From positions 4,482,372 to 4,546,371 of the forward strand of contig ML058407.1 in NCBI GenBank assembly GCA_003013855.2: 64,000 nt of DNA, written 5' to 3'. How positions within the stretch are numbered: position 1 is the stretch's first letter; each line of letters opens with the position of its first letter. The notes beneath the pieces were generated by a model. The model was not told the origin of the DNA. It ran no database searches and saw only the letters and a list, made by a program, of their open reading frames with translations. Both the position numbers and the translations under genes were made by a program. The stretch comes from Liriodendron chinense (taxonomy: Eukaryota; Streptophyta; Magnoliopsida; Magnoliales; Magnoliaceae). This document shows, piece by piece, positions 51,560 to 63,045 of this stretch.

Positions 51560-52970
51560 ATTATTTCGTCGCATCATTCCACTTCACATGAATTCTCCTA
51601 CGAACGTCCTTCTTGATGTGAACTCAGTTCAAGCGCCTTTCGGGCATATCCGAGCTAACTAAAAATAAGTCGTACGCCCTCTCCATGGTCAGAACGAGCA
51701 CGACAAAAGATTCCACCCAAATCGGATGAATAGTACATCATGTCACTCCACTTTACATCAATTGGCCCCCGAACGTCCTGGTTGATGTGAACTCAATTCA
51801 ACATCCTGGTGGGTCCGAGCTAGTGAAATATGCCTGTGGGTCCTCTCAATATTCGGAACAATTGTGGCACAAGATTTGATCCCAATTGGAATAATATTTC
51901 CTCGCAACATTCCACTTCACATCAAGTAGCAACTGATCATCCCCGATTGATGCGAAATTAAGTCTACACATCGATGGCAATGCTTTGACACGCCTCATCC
52001 TACATGAAACTTCTTCATCCAGCTTTTCATGGTCTGACAAGGTACATCACCAAAATTAACCACAATATAATGAGGATTAGGTCACATCAAAGTACCTCAT
52101 ATAACCTTAGTCATGTACCACCCTAAATAATGTGAACTAAGATCAGTCCCTTTAACAGGCCCGATCTGAGATGAGATATATTGGAGAAGCTCTTCTTGGA
52201 TCGACGAAGTGAAGTACAGAACTGGAGGCACAATAAAACAACCATAGGTCACATCAGATCATTGCACGTCACTTTCTGCTCACAGGATCTTGATTAATGT
52301 TTGTTCTATTTTAATCCGTCCAAACATGTAACTACAGAAAAAATCTCGTCGGGGAGTTCTTCATCACCGATGAACTACATTTACAAATTCGAGCTATATT
52401 GAATGAAAATTTCCTCATATTAGATGACTTTAAACCACTTCACTTATTCATTCACAAAATAATGTGCACTCGGTTATGGTGTAGCAAAAGTGATCCGGTT
52501 GGGACGAAAGTTTACCGGGATGCCTATAGTGCTTCAAGTAGGGTTGACACCAATTTTTAGACGCATCAAACAGAGATAACATCACATCAGACAATGACAT
52601 ATCACGTCACCACTAGAAGGAACAAGTTAATGTGAATTCTTTTCGGACCATCCCACTGGCCTCATGGAATCGAAATCTCTCTAGCAAAGCTCTTCATAAT
52701 GTGATGAAGTGCGACACTAAATTTGAACAGAATTGGAAGAAGAGTTGGTCACATCATACCACTTCACACCAATTTAACCCACCACCGCCTAACTAGTGTG
52801 AACTCAGTTTTTATGCCTCAAGTATGCCCACATGGGCTGATTTTTCTTTGAACACCATATGATGGTGCATAAGCCTGACATCAAATTTTACAGAACAATT
52901 GGAAGAAGATATGGTGACATCAGATAACTTCACCTAGTTTTATCCCAAATGACATCTTCAATTTACCTCA
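51560..52970 (+). repeat. 169-bp satellite array, right block, increasingly diverged
   Basis: Two further units have the marker at 51619 and 51788, again 169 bp apart. Beyond 51960 only scattered marks remain (GTGAACTAAGATCAGTCC near 52131, GTGAATTC near 52632, GTGAACTCAGTTTTTATGCC near 52797, with CATCA...CCACTTCAC blocks). The array thus decays toward the right. Confidence 0.75.
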
Positions 52971-54234
52971 GTGTACTAAACATTCAATGAACACTGCTTC
53001 AATCGGTGTGGTCCACTTGATTGTTCAATTTGTTTTGTTCTTTTTCCCAATACATAAAATTTCATGCTGAAATGGATGGATGGAGTGGATCAAATATACA
53101 TATTAAAGTATGTCCCTCACTGATTACGAATGTACACCCATTTGTAATGTCTTACAACCTACCGAAGTTGCTTACGCATCATTTCATGTGATTTATGTTA
53201 GACCTGGATGGTTTGAACTCATTTTGTCCAATAGTGTAGACACCATCTTAACCTATATATTTTGAATCTTAACGTATTATTTTTTAACTCTTACCAGAAA
53301 GTCAGGAATATCCATTTATGAGGTTGATCATATCATTAGAAACATAATTTTCAAGCTTGATGGCTCAATTTCCACTATTTCAACTACTGTGGTCCAATTC
53401 AAATTTATATATATATATATTTTTTAATTTTTCATTTCTTATTCTGATATGACCTACACAAATGGAACAACAGTTAAGATATATAATACAAACATCAACA
53501 TGGGCCCAACAGACAAGGTCGCATCGTATTCGGTGGAGCCGCTGACTAACCAAGTTAATTCATTGACTCAGTACCGGCAGACAATATTCATATGTATAAG
53601 TGTGCCATTACATTAGGCCCATAATTAGGTTTCTTCAAAATCCATTCCAATTATTAAAATATATAGACCGTGTTTGAAAATACCTGAAAAAGTGAGAAAT
53701 ATATAACGATCGGGTGGACCATACAAGAGAGGTTGTTCTTAGTGGTCCAAATTTTTTTTAATGTTTAGACTTCCAGTAATGCAGGAAATATTCGGAATAG
53801 TCTATTTTTTTTTTTTTTGCTATGGGATGAAAAGTATACCAGCAACAAAATGGATAGTGTCGATCTTTAATGTTAAACAAAGTGGGCCCCGTTTTAATCT
53901 TCAAAATGCAAACCCAAAATTCGATGGAAAATCGGTAATTTTTAGAATGTAAGGGGGTGAATATAAGGTGTGTAGATGTTTTTCTTCCAAATGACTGTAA
54001 GTAGGGGTGCACATGGAACCGGTGGTATGGGTAAACTGGACTGGAACTGGTTCGTTCGGTTCAGTTCTCAATTTGGGGTTTTGTAGAGCCGAACCGGACC
54101 TAGAATCGAACATTAGAATCGAACCCTGAAACCGAAATCTGGGTGTTCAACCCTCACTGCTTCATGTCGAGTAGTCCACTTAAAATTTGGAATATCTGAT
54201 TTTTTTTAATGTGGCCCACCTAAACATTGCCTAG
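52971..54234. other. AT-rich intergenic stretch without recognised features
   Basis: No gene or element end was identified. There are an (AT) run at 53407-53420 and GAACCGG/CGGTTC-rich sequence at 54015-54130. Frames such as 53758-54012 are short and featureless. Confidence 0.5.
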
Positions 54235-55555
54235 TGTTCGCTCGCCTCAAGTGCAAGGCTGCGATGTAGTAATAATTCTTGATAAAACCGAGGTCGATCC
54301 ACAGGGAAAGAGGTAAACAATTCCAGTTATCCTAATAACTAGAATCTAAAAGGGTTTATGAAATTAGTCTTAAGCATAAAATAGGGAAAATCTGAGAACT
54401 GAGAAGAACTGAGCATTAAGGATCCACTTGTAGTAGTTCAATACCAATTCATTCATCCAAGCACAACACAATTAGAATCAAAGTCCTATTTCCCATCTAA
54501 TTGGAGGATATAACATTTAAGCACAAACAATCCCACTTAAATCTGGAAATCAGATTTCTAGATCTAATAAAGCACATAGAAGTTGAACTTGTAGCCTTCG
54601 AAGTAACAACCATGTCAAGACTATGGCATTCTCCAGGGTTACTACAATTCGAATTCAAATAACCCAATCATGACAATCTTAGAGAATTGCAAGGAATTCA
54701 TGTCCGGAGTACACAAACTCTTATAATTCATCTAAAAATCCAACTTTATTCAAACTAAAAGTTCAAAATCCAAAATTAAGAAAATGGCACTTGCATAAAC
54801 GAATTAAAGCATTGAAACTAACTACAAACTTCACCTCTTAGCTTTAGCTAAGAGGTTAATTAAAAGAAAGCATTATTAAACTAAAACTAGGACTAGAAGA
54901 TGAAAGAAAAACTAGTTGTAGGAGACTAGGAAGCCTCTTAGGTCTTGATCTCTTTGATCCCCACATTCCTAGATGGCTTAGGAAGAGGGTGGATGTGGCC
55001 TTTTATAGGAGAAATCGCGCACCGAGTTGGAAACTTCCAGAAATCGTAGAGTCCTTACGCAGTTTGGACGCTGACTGGCCGGCCGGACCTTGCACAGCAA
55101 CATAGGAGCCATCTGGACGCCATCTGACCTATCTACCGACCTGACCTGGTAAAAACAATCTAGCGAGTTTAGCTCAAAACAACCTGGAAATTAGACCTTT
55201 CTGGCCTCAGGGCTGACCTGTCGGCCGATCGGCCGGCTGGAGGTGTAACAGCAGGGCTTTTTTCTGCATTTTCTGCACTTTAATTTTCTGGCCCTACAGT
55301 TTTGCACTTTGATTTTTCTGGCCATTTCAGGTCTTCAACTTGATTCCTTCAAGGCTTTTTCTCCACTTCTTTGGCTCATCAAAGCTTGGTCTCCTAATCA
55401 TTCTAAATCCTTCAAATTAGCATGATATTCATAACATCTCTCTCTTTTATCTACAAACATAAAAACAAGCATAAGTCCTTAAACTTTAACAACTTAAACT
55501 ATGTAATTGTGCTATGAATTGGGGTTAGAACATGCATAATTAAGGGCTCAATACA
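54235..55555 (-). repeat. 3' LTR of element H
   Basis: On the minus strand it begins TGTATTGAGCCC at 55555 and ends GAGCGAACA at 54235 (1321 bp). The TATA box (CTATAAAA on the minus strand) is at 55001-55008. GGCCGGCCGG- and GGCCGATCGGCC-rich sequence lies at 55075-55235, upstream of the TATA box on the minus strand. It is homologous to S and to 63046-64000. Confidence 0.88.
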
Positions 55556-55567
55556 CCCCCCAACCAG
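55556..55567 (-). other. Polypurine tract of element H
   Basis: The minus strand reads GCTGGTTGGGGGG immediately before the 3' LTR. This identifies 54235-55555 as the 3' and not the 5' LTR. Confidence 0.75.
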
Positions 55568-56774
55568 CATTTTTCTAGTCCCGAGTAAAACATGCGTGAA
55601 ACAATTCAAACTTTTCAAAACCCAACTCTCCCTCGAAAATTGTGCTTTTATAAACTTATAGACATACAAGTACAAAATTCAGATAAGCTTGGTGATAAGA
55701 AGATAAAATCTTAAACTCCTTAAATATAATAAGTGTTTTACATAGAACCCCTACTGATTGATTGGCAAATAGAAGAATTCGAACAAGTGCGGTCTAGTGT
55801 GCATAGTGAATGCTCATCTCATGAATTTTCAGGATTACCTTCTTCATATATTAATGAAATGAAAGATCTAAAAGTGTACAGATCAACCACATGCCTATGA
55901 CAAGAATTTGCCTTACCGTTCCTTTGACAGCTTTCATACTACTTCCTATTTCCAGCTTAGGTTATGGGTAGACCTTCCCCTGGTTGGTAATAGGTAGCCC
56001 TTTTCAGAATTTATCAACAAATATTCAATATAATCATTTTTTCTTTTTCTTTCATTCACTATAAACATAGATAGGGTTTTTATAAATTAATATCTTTCAT
56101 TTTTTTCTTACTTCACATGCACAAGGATGGACAAAGTTCCCCGGCTTGGTTCGTCAATACTTTAAATCTCAATCTAGTTAATTTACAAATCTACATAATC
56201 CTTTTAACCATGAGAATCGTGTAATGTGAACTAGACTAAAAAGTGTTCAAAACTTTTTATCAATCATAAAAATAGGGGAATTCATATAGAAGACTATCAT
56301 GTTATAGATAATTTAAGGTTTTCAAAATTAATCACTTAATCTCTCTTTCTTTTATACTTATAATATCCCAAGTGCATAGAAACAAAGTTTTCTAAAAGAT
56401 TTTGAATTGAGAAAAATTAAATTTTGTTTACATAATTGCTTGAAATGTCAAAAAAATCTAGTTAAATTCATCTGAGGAATCTTACCCCCAACCAAAATCT
56501 TACATTGTCTTCAATATAAAAAGATATGCAATAAGTGAAAATGAGAGCAATGAAATAAAACAAAGGAGAGTGAGAAAGAGAGTTCCCGAGGTAGCAAGTT
56601 GATCAATTCTAACATATTCCATGTCTTCATGAGACTTATTCAATCTTAAATGCAAAAAATAAATCCTAACCTACCTACCTACCTTTTATTAGTCCGATCA
56701 ACTACATGATCAAATTTGAGCAGGATCTTCATGAATTTCAATAAATTTCTCATGAGGACTATCTAGAGTCCTGC
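55568..56774 (-). other. Untranslated 3' region of H
   Basis: About 1.2 kb of AT-rich sequence without a recognisable protein. One small frame (56710-56919) is featureless. Confidence 0.5.
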
Positions 56775-57296
56775 TCAACAGTAGATATGGGTGCTTTTCA
56801 TCATTGAAGTCCAATCGTAATATATACCACATACATGAAAGGAGGAGATAAGAGCGGCAAAAAGATATCTCCTTAAATTCTGAACTGGGTTGTGATTGAT
56901 TAAAAATGGGTCCTCCCAATCAGAATTTTCAATGGGCTGAAGAAACCATGGTGGTGGAGAGATATTCATCGTGTTTCCATCAGTTAAAGTTGTCTCCTCC
57001 ACAATTTTAGAATTGTATGGTGCTTCCACAAACAATGGTAAAGAGTGCAAATCAGTGGAGTAGTATTCTTTAGGCACCGACACCGTGTCTAACAAACTAT
57101 TCAAATCCTTAATCATCTCATCATCAAGATCATCGAAGTGAGCCAAGCATTCCTCTAGGAAGTCGAGATAGTCAGATGAAGGCTCTTCGTCTTCCCTAAG
57201 GGATTGAAAAATTTTAATTTTTATGGTGAGGGATTCGTACTCCATGGAGTGGAATTCTTCCAAGCCAGGTTCCTCATAACTAGTATAGGGCACCAA
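56775..57296 (-). CDS. H ORF3, acidic protein of unknown function
   Basis: The frame is 173 residues on the minus strand, starting MVPYTSYEEPGLEEF. It is rich in Asp/Glu with a phrase FLEECLAHFDDLDDEMIKDL. A closely similar phrase (LEECLAHFENSKDP) can be read just upstream of its ATG, at about 57345-57385, so the frame may be the later half of a longer repeat-containing protein interrupted after ORF2. No known domain was recognised. It does not resemble pol. Confidence 0.45.
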   Translation of the reverse strand: MVPYTSYEEPGLEEFHSMEYESLTIKIKIFQSLREDEEPSSDYLDFLEECLAHFDDLDDEMIKDLNSLLDTVSVPKEYYSTDLHSLPLFVEAPYNSKIVEETTLTDGNTMNISPPPWFLQPIENSDWEDPFLINHNPVQNLRRYLFAALISSFHVCGIYYDWTSMMKSTHIYC

Positions 57297-57511
57297 GTCG
57301 GAAGTTTGTAAGGCTTTAACAATCTCTTGAATAATGGGGTCTTTTGAATTTTCAAAGTGAGCCAGGCATTCCTCTAAGAATTTGTATTTTCACTTAAAAG
57401 AAAATCCTCCATAATAGATTTTGGCATGTATTGTTGATGAAAGGACTAAAAAAGATCGACTTCGGCCATCTCTCTAGCATGCATATCCTCTAGAGACTCA
57501 TAATCATTATG

Positions 57512-57946
57512 TCATTGGGAAAAAGAAATCATAGGTTCATAAGCATCTGCCGAACCCTCATTATAAGTAACCCCACTATCGCTTTTAGATTTTATGGATT
57601 TCTTGGGTTTATCAACTGTCATTGAAATCCCTTCATCATTAAGTTCAAAGCATCCAAAAGAGATAGTGGACTCACCATAATTGATGATGACATTGGGATC
57701 ATCGAGATCGATCTCCTCTAAAAGTTTATTCATTATATCCGAAGAAGGTGGGACTTGGGTAGCCCCATCCTCCTCATTAGAAGGGTTTGATTTGATGCCC
57801 CCAATTTCGAGCTCAACGTCTTCACAAGATGGCGAGTAGGCTTGATTTAATTGCTCATACTCACATTCTTTCGTTAAGTCCTCAAGGATAAGTATATACA
57901 TGTCATCATAAGAGGAAGAGGTTTTTGGGTGATTGTTGATGACCAT
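57512..57946 (-). CDS. H ORF2, acidic protein of unknown function
   Basis: The frame is 144 residues on the minus strand, starting MVINNHPKTSSSYDDMYILI about 40 bp after the end of ORF1. It contains MNKLLEEIDLDDPNVIINYG and ISFGCFELNDEGISMTVDKP, a Lys/Ser stretch, then a stop. Composition is strongly acidic with few hydrophobic segments. It may be a truncated gag-like or accessory product. I recognise no domain. Confidence 0.45.
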   Translation of the reverse strand: MVINNHPKTSSSYDDMYILILEDLTKECEYEQLNQAYSPSCEDVELEIGGIKSNPSNEEDGATQVPPSSDIMNKLLEEIDLDDPNVIINYGESTISFGCFELNDEGISMTVDKPKKSIKSKSDSGVTYNEGSADAYEPMISFSQ

Positions 57947-57997
57947 GGTTGTTTCTTTTCTTAAATAAGAAGAATGGTGGCTTCCTCAATTAAGACC

Positions 57998-58002
57998 GTA
58001 CG
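57998..58002 (+). repeat. Left target duplication of solo LTR J (GTACG)
   Basis: It is identical to 62350-62354 on the other side of J. Confidence 0.92.
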
Positions 58003-61000
58003 TGTAAGACCCATTCCCTGATTGCCCTCTGAATGCTTAGTTTTCGATGACGGTACGTCCCGAATGGACCAGATTAGCCAGCCTTGATTGCGACCCTATT
58101 TTAGTACCGCATCGACCCAAGACCTGTACCTCGGTGACAGCGTAGGCGCTACGATTCCAACGCCGCGCAGCACGCCCCATTGCGATACCCGGTGTGAAAG
58201 TTGTGATCATTTGCGCAATCCGAGGCGGGCCACGCAACACGCCTGTTACGCGGGCCCCACTTGCACAAATCCCAAAAAAATGTCAAATCAATCAATCAAT
58301 CACCCTCACCCTCACCCATACCCCTCTCATCACCTTAGTTTACACAAGCCATACCCACCCCCATCCGTCTCTCACCACAAAGTCAACATAAACCATACCT
58401 TCCATGCCCCCTCCGATGCTAGCCATCATCATCATCATCATCTCATGATTCCTCCTCTCTACCCATACAAGTGCATACGTAGGGGAGAGGAGGGCTTCTC
58501 ATTTTCCCATTTGCAAAGAAAGGAGAGAGAAAGAGAGAGATTTGGAGGGAGATTAAGAATTAGAAGGTGGAGATCAAGCTTGGAAGGCCCCAACCATCAT
58601 CTGAACCGTCCAATCGTCATCCCGACCCAATCCAACCGTCCAACCATCATTGTGAGTGCAAGGGGGACATAAACTCCCCATTTTCCCTTATTTACCTTTC
58701 ATTTTCTTTTTTTGGGCCCATCTTGTGATGGGCAATCAGATGAATGGGCTGGATCATCCATGGATGGGCCCCACAACCTGAAAATAATAATAATTATTAT
58801 TATTATAATATAAAAAAGAGAGAGAGAGGGCAGCCGCTGGACAAACAGCGTCCAGGGAACGTTGCTGCCCAGCAGCGCCTGGGCTGGAAGCCCTTGTGGG
58901 CGTTGACCATGGGGCACTCGTGGGACCCACCTTGATGCTTGTGTCCAATATACGCCGTCCGTCTGTTTCTCCAATCCATTTTAGGGGTGGGTACCAAAAA
59001 TGAAGCAGATCCAAATCTCAGGTGGACCACACCATAGAAAACAGTGTGGGTAATGATGCCTACTGTTGAAACTTCTTGGACCCACCGTAATGTTTATAGA
59101 CCCTGTGACCTGTCCAATATTGGACTCTAAGGGTTCCTCATACTCATGTATGGCGGGGATCATACTCATGTGAGCCCCACTTGAAATAAACAAAAGAAGA
59201 AAAAAAATAAAAAAAAGAACGTCCAAACGCTGGACGTTCACAACATCAGGGACGCTGGAACTGTCCAGCAGTCCGAATGACATGAGTAGGGTCCCCACTC
59301 GTGGGACCCAGCTTGATGTTTATGTTGTATCCACACCATCCATCTGTTTTTTCGAATCATTTTAGGGCCAGGGCCCAAGTATGAACCAGATCCAAATCTT
59401 AAGTGGACCGCACCACATGAAAACAGTGAAGATAATGATGTGCACTGCTGAAACTTCTTTGGCCCACCTTGAGGTTTCTAGACTAAATCACATACCCAAT
59501 ATAGGGCTCATTGGGTCCCCCATGATGAGCTGGGGAACCTGATAGACGGAGTGGATCATCCTCTTCTGGGCCCCACTGGACGAAAACTTCAGAAAAAAAA
59601 GGAAAACAAAAAAAAAGAGAGAGAGAAGGGCTCCTAGCGTCTCTGACGCTGGGAGTACCTCGCTGACAAATTGAGTAGCTATCTCGTTACTGCAATGACG
59701 TCACCAACTCCTGTGGGCCCCACCGTGCTGTATGCGTTATATCCACACCGTCCATCCATTTGGGGAGATCAGTTTAGGGCATGATCTCAAGAATGAGACA
59801 GATCCAAATCTCAGGAGGGCCTACCAAGGAAAACAGTGGGGACAGTGACCCTACCGTTGAAACCTTCCTATGGCCCACCATGATGTTTATTTAAGATCCA
59901 ACCTGGTCATAAGTTCACAAACGTGTGAAGAAGGGAAAATAAAAATATCAGCTTGATTGAAAGCTTCCATGGGCCCCACTTGATGAGAAAAAAAAGGGAC
60001 GCTGGGAGCAACCAGCGCCTGGGCTGGTTGGGCTGCCTAGCCGGTGGCCCACTCGTGGGACCCACCTGGATGTATATGTTTTATCTACGCCGCCCACCCC
60101 TTTTTCTAGGAATTGGATTGCTCTTATCGTACGGAGTAAACTCAGTTGGGCCCACTTAGAATGTATGTGCTTTATCTATTCTGTCCATATGTTTTTTTCC
60201 AGCTCATTTTAGTGGCTGAGCCCAAAATTTAAGCATATCCAAATGTCAAGTGGACCATGCCACGGGAAACAGTGGGAATAATGATTTCCATCATTGAAAC
60301 CTTCCCAGGCCCTACAGTGATGTTTATTTGTCATCCAACCTGTTCATAAGATCACACGGATATGGATGAAGGAGAAAACACAAATATCTGCTTGATTCCA
60401 AAACTTCCTGAGACCCAGCTGGGTACCACGCAGCCCAGCAGGTGGCCCACCCTATGGGTTCCAACGTGATGTATCTGTTTAGTCCCACCATGATGTACCT
60501 ATTTATACATGCTGCCCATCTGTTTTTCCATGTCATTTTAGAATATGGCCCCAACAATGAGGCAAATCCAAATTTTAGGTGGGCCACACCGCAAGGAATA
60601 GTGGTCATTGATGCCCACAATTAAAAACTTTCTTGGGGCCACTATGATGATTATTTTCATCCAACTAAAGGTTTTGGGCCCATCTTTGGGTTCCACCTTG
60701 ATGGATGTATTGTGTATCATGTCACCCGTCTTGATCGACGCGTGGGGTCCGATTTGAATGGGCTTCACTTAGGAAATTGTGGTGATTGAATACCTACCAC
60801 TGAAACTTCCTAAGACCGATGATGTGTATTTGCTATACGACCAGTGGGCAGGACCCACCATGGTTCTTTCTTTGATATATATGTTTTATCCATGCCGTAC
60901 ACCTATTTTTGTCGGCCTATTTTGTATGTGCAGGCCCAAGTATGGGGTCGATGTGGTCTCAAGTGGGCTATGCCATGAAGACCTTTACATTTCCAATGGG

Positions 61001-62349
61001 ACCCACAGTCCAGGTCCCATTCTCTGTATATATATTGGGCCATTTAAGGCCAACGTCATATGATACGTTTGGTAACATGCTAGTATACTTAGCTTGATAT
61101 GTCACACTGATAATATGCTTAGTATAATGAATACCATGCTCATTCATATGCCCATACGCATCATTTGTATGCCTGTTATGGATCATGATTAACCATAGCA
61201 TATGTTAGTTGGCTTGTTATAATTAGGGGACTCGTGCGAGACAGGGTCGCCCCACATGATTGCGCAGTATGCGTAAGTTTGGTGCATGACTTGGATTGCG
61301 TGACTCATGCATTTCGCATTATGTATGTCACGATCGCTTTCACACCCTAGCAGGATTGGGGTAGTGACCACCATAGCCACATTGTGGTTGGTAGTAATGG
61401 ACACCGGAAACTTGTTCTAGTACGTGGGCGCTATGGATGTCCTTGGGTGAAAGTCCCTAAATCCTGTGGTACCAGTAGGATGCTCCAACGTCGAGACCGA
61501 GTGGATAACACGAGCACCCGAGTGTCGAATACCAGTAGGCCGTGTCTCCCACTGTGTCGAGGTCGGTTGGAAAGGGGTGTGACCTTATCCGCCCGGGTGT
61601 AATGGGCTATAAGTTAGGTCGAGTCTGACCAGCTCATGGAATAGGTCCGCGATCGACATGCCGGGTGGGCATTGGCATACCACTGACGAGGCGGATAGTG
61701 AGGTCTTTTCTACTCGCTTGGTTATGCGCGCGATGTGCTGTGGCCAGTATCAGAGTGTACTAGACCCTGGTGATATCCCAGATGAGAACAATTTTGATAT
61801 GTGGATTAGTTGAGGATTGACGTGTTTGCATTGCATCTCTAGTATGTAACACTCGGCCATGTAGGCCTTTGCATCACATAGCCTTGGGATGGCTAATAGC
61901 ATTCATGAACTTGGTAACTTAGCTCTCTATCACTTTCGCTTACTCTGATATCTGTATACTTGTCATATGCATCACACGCGCACACACGCACTCTACTGAG
62001 CTTCGTAGGAAGCTTATGCGCGTTTGTTTACGTTGCAGGTATTAGGGCACATCAACAGCATTGAGCTCAGTTCATGTACCTGATCTTTTGGGCTTTTGTT
62101 ATATTTTGTATTTTCCTTTTCGGCACTGTACTCAACAGAATATTAGTGGATATCTGATGATGTTTTATGGTTTTGATTATGCTCCTGTACAAAAAAAATT
62201 TACCCTGAAAATCCTCCTGGTGGGATCCCAGGATCGGAACCTAGTATATGAGAGCTAGGAGCCGAGAATGGGGTACTACGGAGGTTGTTGGCACCAAGGT
62301 CCGCGATTGGGAATTTAGTGAGCCCAGTCCTCGGGTTTGGGGCGTGACA
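58003..62349 (+). mobile_element. Solo LTR J (4347 bp), Del/Tekay-like
   Basis: It starts TGTAAGACCC and ends GGGCGTGACA, flanked by a perfect GTACG duplication. Its length and its ends (GGGCGTGACA is typical just before a TGGTATCAGAGC primer site) suggest the long LTR of a Del/Tekay chromovirus. No internal part remains, so it is a solo LTR from recombination. The middle (58920-61040) is a series of diverged repeats (separate entry). The element splits ORF1 of H. Open frames inside are short and unconvincing. Confidence 0.88.
58920..61040 (+). repeat. Diverged internal repeats of solo LTR J
   Basis: About seven or eight units start with a GGGACCCACCTTGATGT-like phrase (near 58925, 59305, 59717, 60058, 60148, 60465, 60688, 60850). 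They continue through TTATCCACACCGTCCATC, CATTTTAGGGC, CAGATCCAAATCTCAGGTGG, GAAAACAGTGG, ATTGAAACCTTC and GATGTTTAT. Between several units lie CCAGCGTC/GACGCTGG inverted motifs. Spacing varies from about 90 to 410 bp. Confidence 0.8.
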
Positions 62350-62775
62350 GTACGCATTGTAGGATGAAGAGTTTTGCGATGGTTGATAGGTATATCCATA
62401 CAAGTGATCACGCATTGTCTTAACCGGTTGGCCACTATTCACCAATTCCTTTTGTTGTTGCGCACCTCCTATCATTACCGATGGAACACTTATGTTATTT
62501 TCAATCCTATAATCACGTAATGTTTTTTTCGGTTGATCATTATTCAATTTTGCTTCGTTCCGGTACTCCCCCATCGTCTTATGCCGTGTCTCAACATGTG
62601 TATTGCTTTCATTAATGTAATCATGTAGCGTCTTACGTGGGCGTAGTGGAGGTTGTTTGAATCTCTGAAAACACTCATGCTTGGAGGGATCCCAATCACA
62701 ACAAGTTTGGATCCCATGGTTCGACTTTTTATCTTCCAAAAGGTATGCATAAGCATTACCCATCCAATTAGCCAT
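62350..62775 (-). CDS. H ORF1, small protein with repeated KTLRDY motif, split by J
   Basis: On the minus strand it starts at 62775 (MANWMGNAYAYLLEDKKSNH). Three to four imperfect repeats carry RKTLHDYI, KTMGEYRN, KKTLRDYRIENNISVPSVMI and KTMRDHLYGYTYQPS, about 25-35 residues apart. Insertion of J at codon 142 removes the end. In the empty site the frame would run through the GTACG duplication and stop at 57986-57988, giving about 145 residues. The rest of the frame down to 62200 is J sequence. The position directly after the primer-binding site is that of a gag gene, but no gag core is evident. Confidence 0.6.
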
Positions 62776-63020
62776 GATGAAATTTTAAGGAATTGAAACT
62801 ATCATAATCTAAAAAACATAAAAATAAAAAGAAGGGAGATGAGGAGATGTTACCTTTGAAGGTGAGAAATATGTTAGCAACAATGTCCTACAAAAATAAA
62901 AATAAAAATTATTAGTAATTTAGAAAAAAAAATCAGAAAATCTACTTCTAGAAAAACTGGAAATCTTACATAACTAAAATTATTTTATAGCTACTAGAAT
63001 AATTAGAACTGTTTAACCTT
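62776..63020 (-). other. Leader of element H
   Basis: AT-rich non-coding sequence between the primer-binding site and ORF1 (minus strand). Confidence 0.55.
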
Positions 63021-63039
63021 TTCTCCGGTAGCGGCGCCA
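63021..63039 (-). other. Primer-binding site of element H
   Basis: The minus strand reads TGGCGCCGCTACCGGAGAA, six bases after the 5' LTR end. It matches most of the complement of a plant tRNA-Asp 3' end (TGGCGCCGTTGCCGGGGA), the primer type known for Athila elements. Confidence 0.75.
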
Positions 63040-63045
63040 TAAACT

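Noticed and set aside
54000..54130. Possible hAT-type terminus (TAGGGGTGCACATGG near 54002)
   Set aside because: No matching inverted end or 8-bp duplication could be found by eye.
58088..58672. 194-residue His/Pro-rich frame in J
   Set aside because: It lies in low-complexity sequence ((TCAA)n, (CATC)n) within a solo LTR; it is not conserved in any recognised family.
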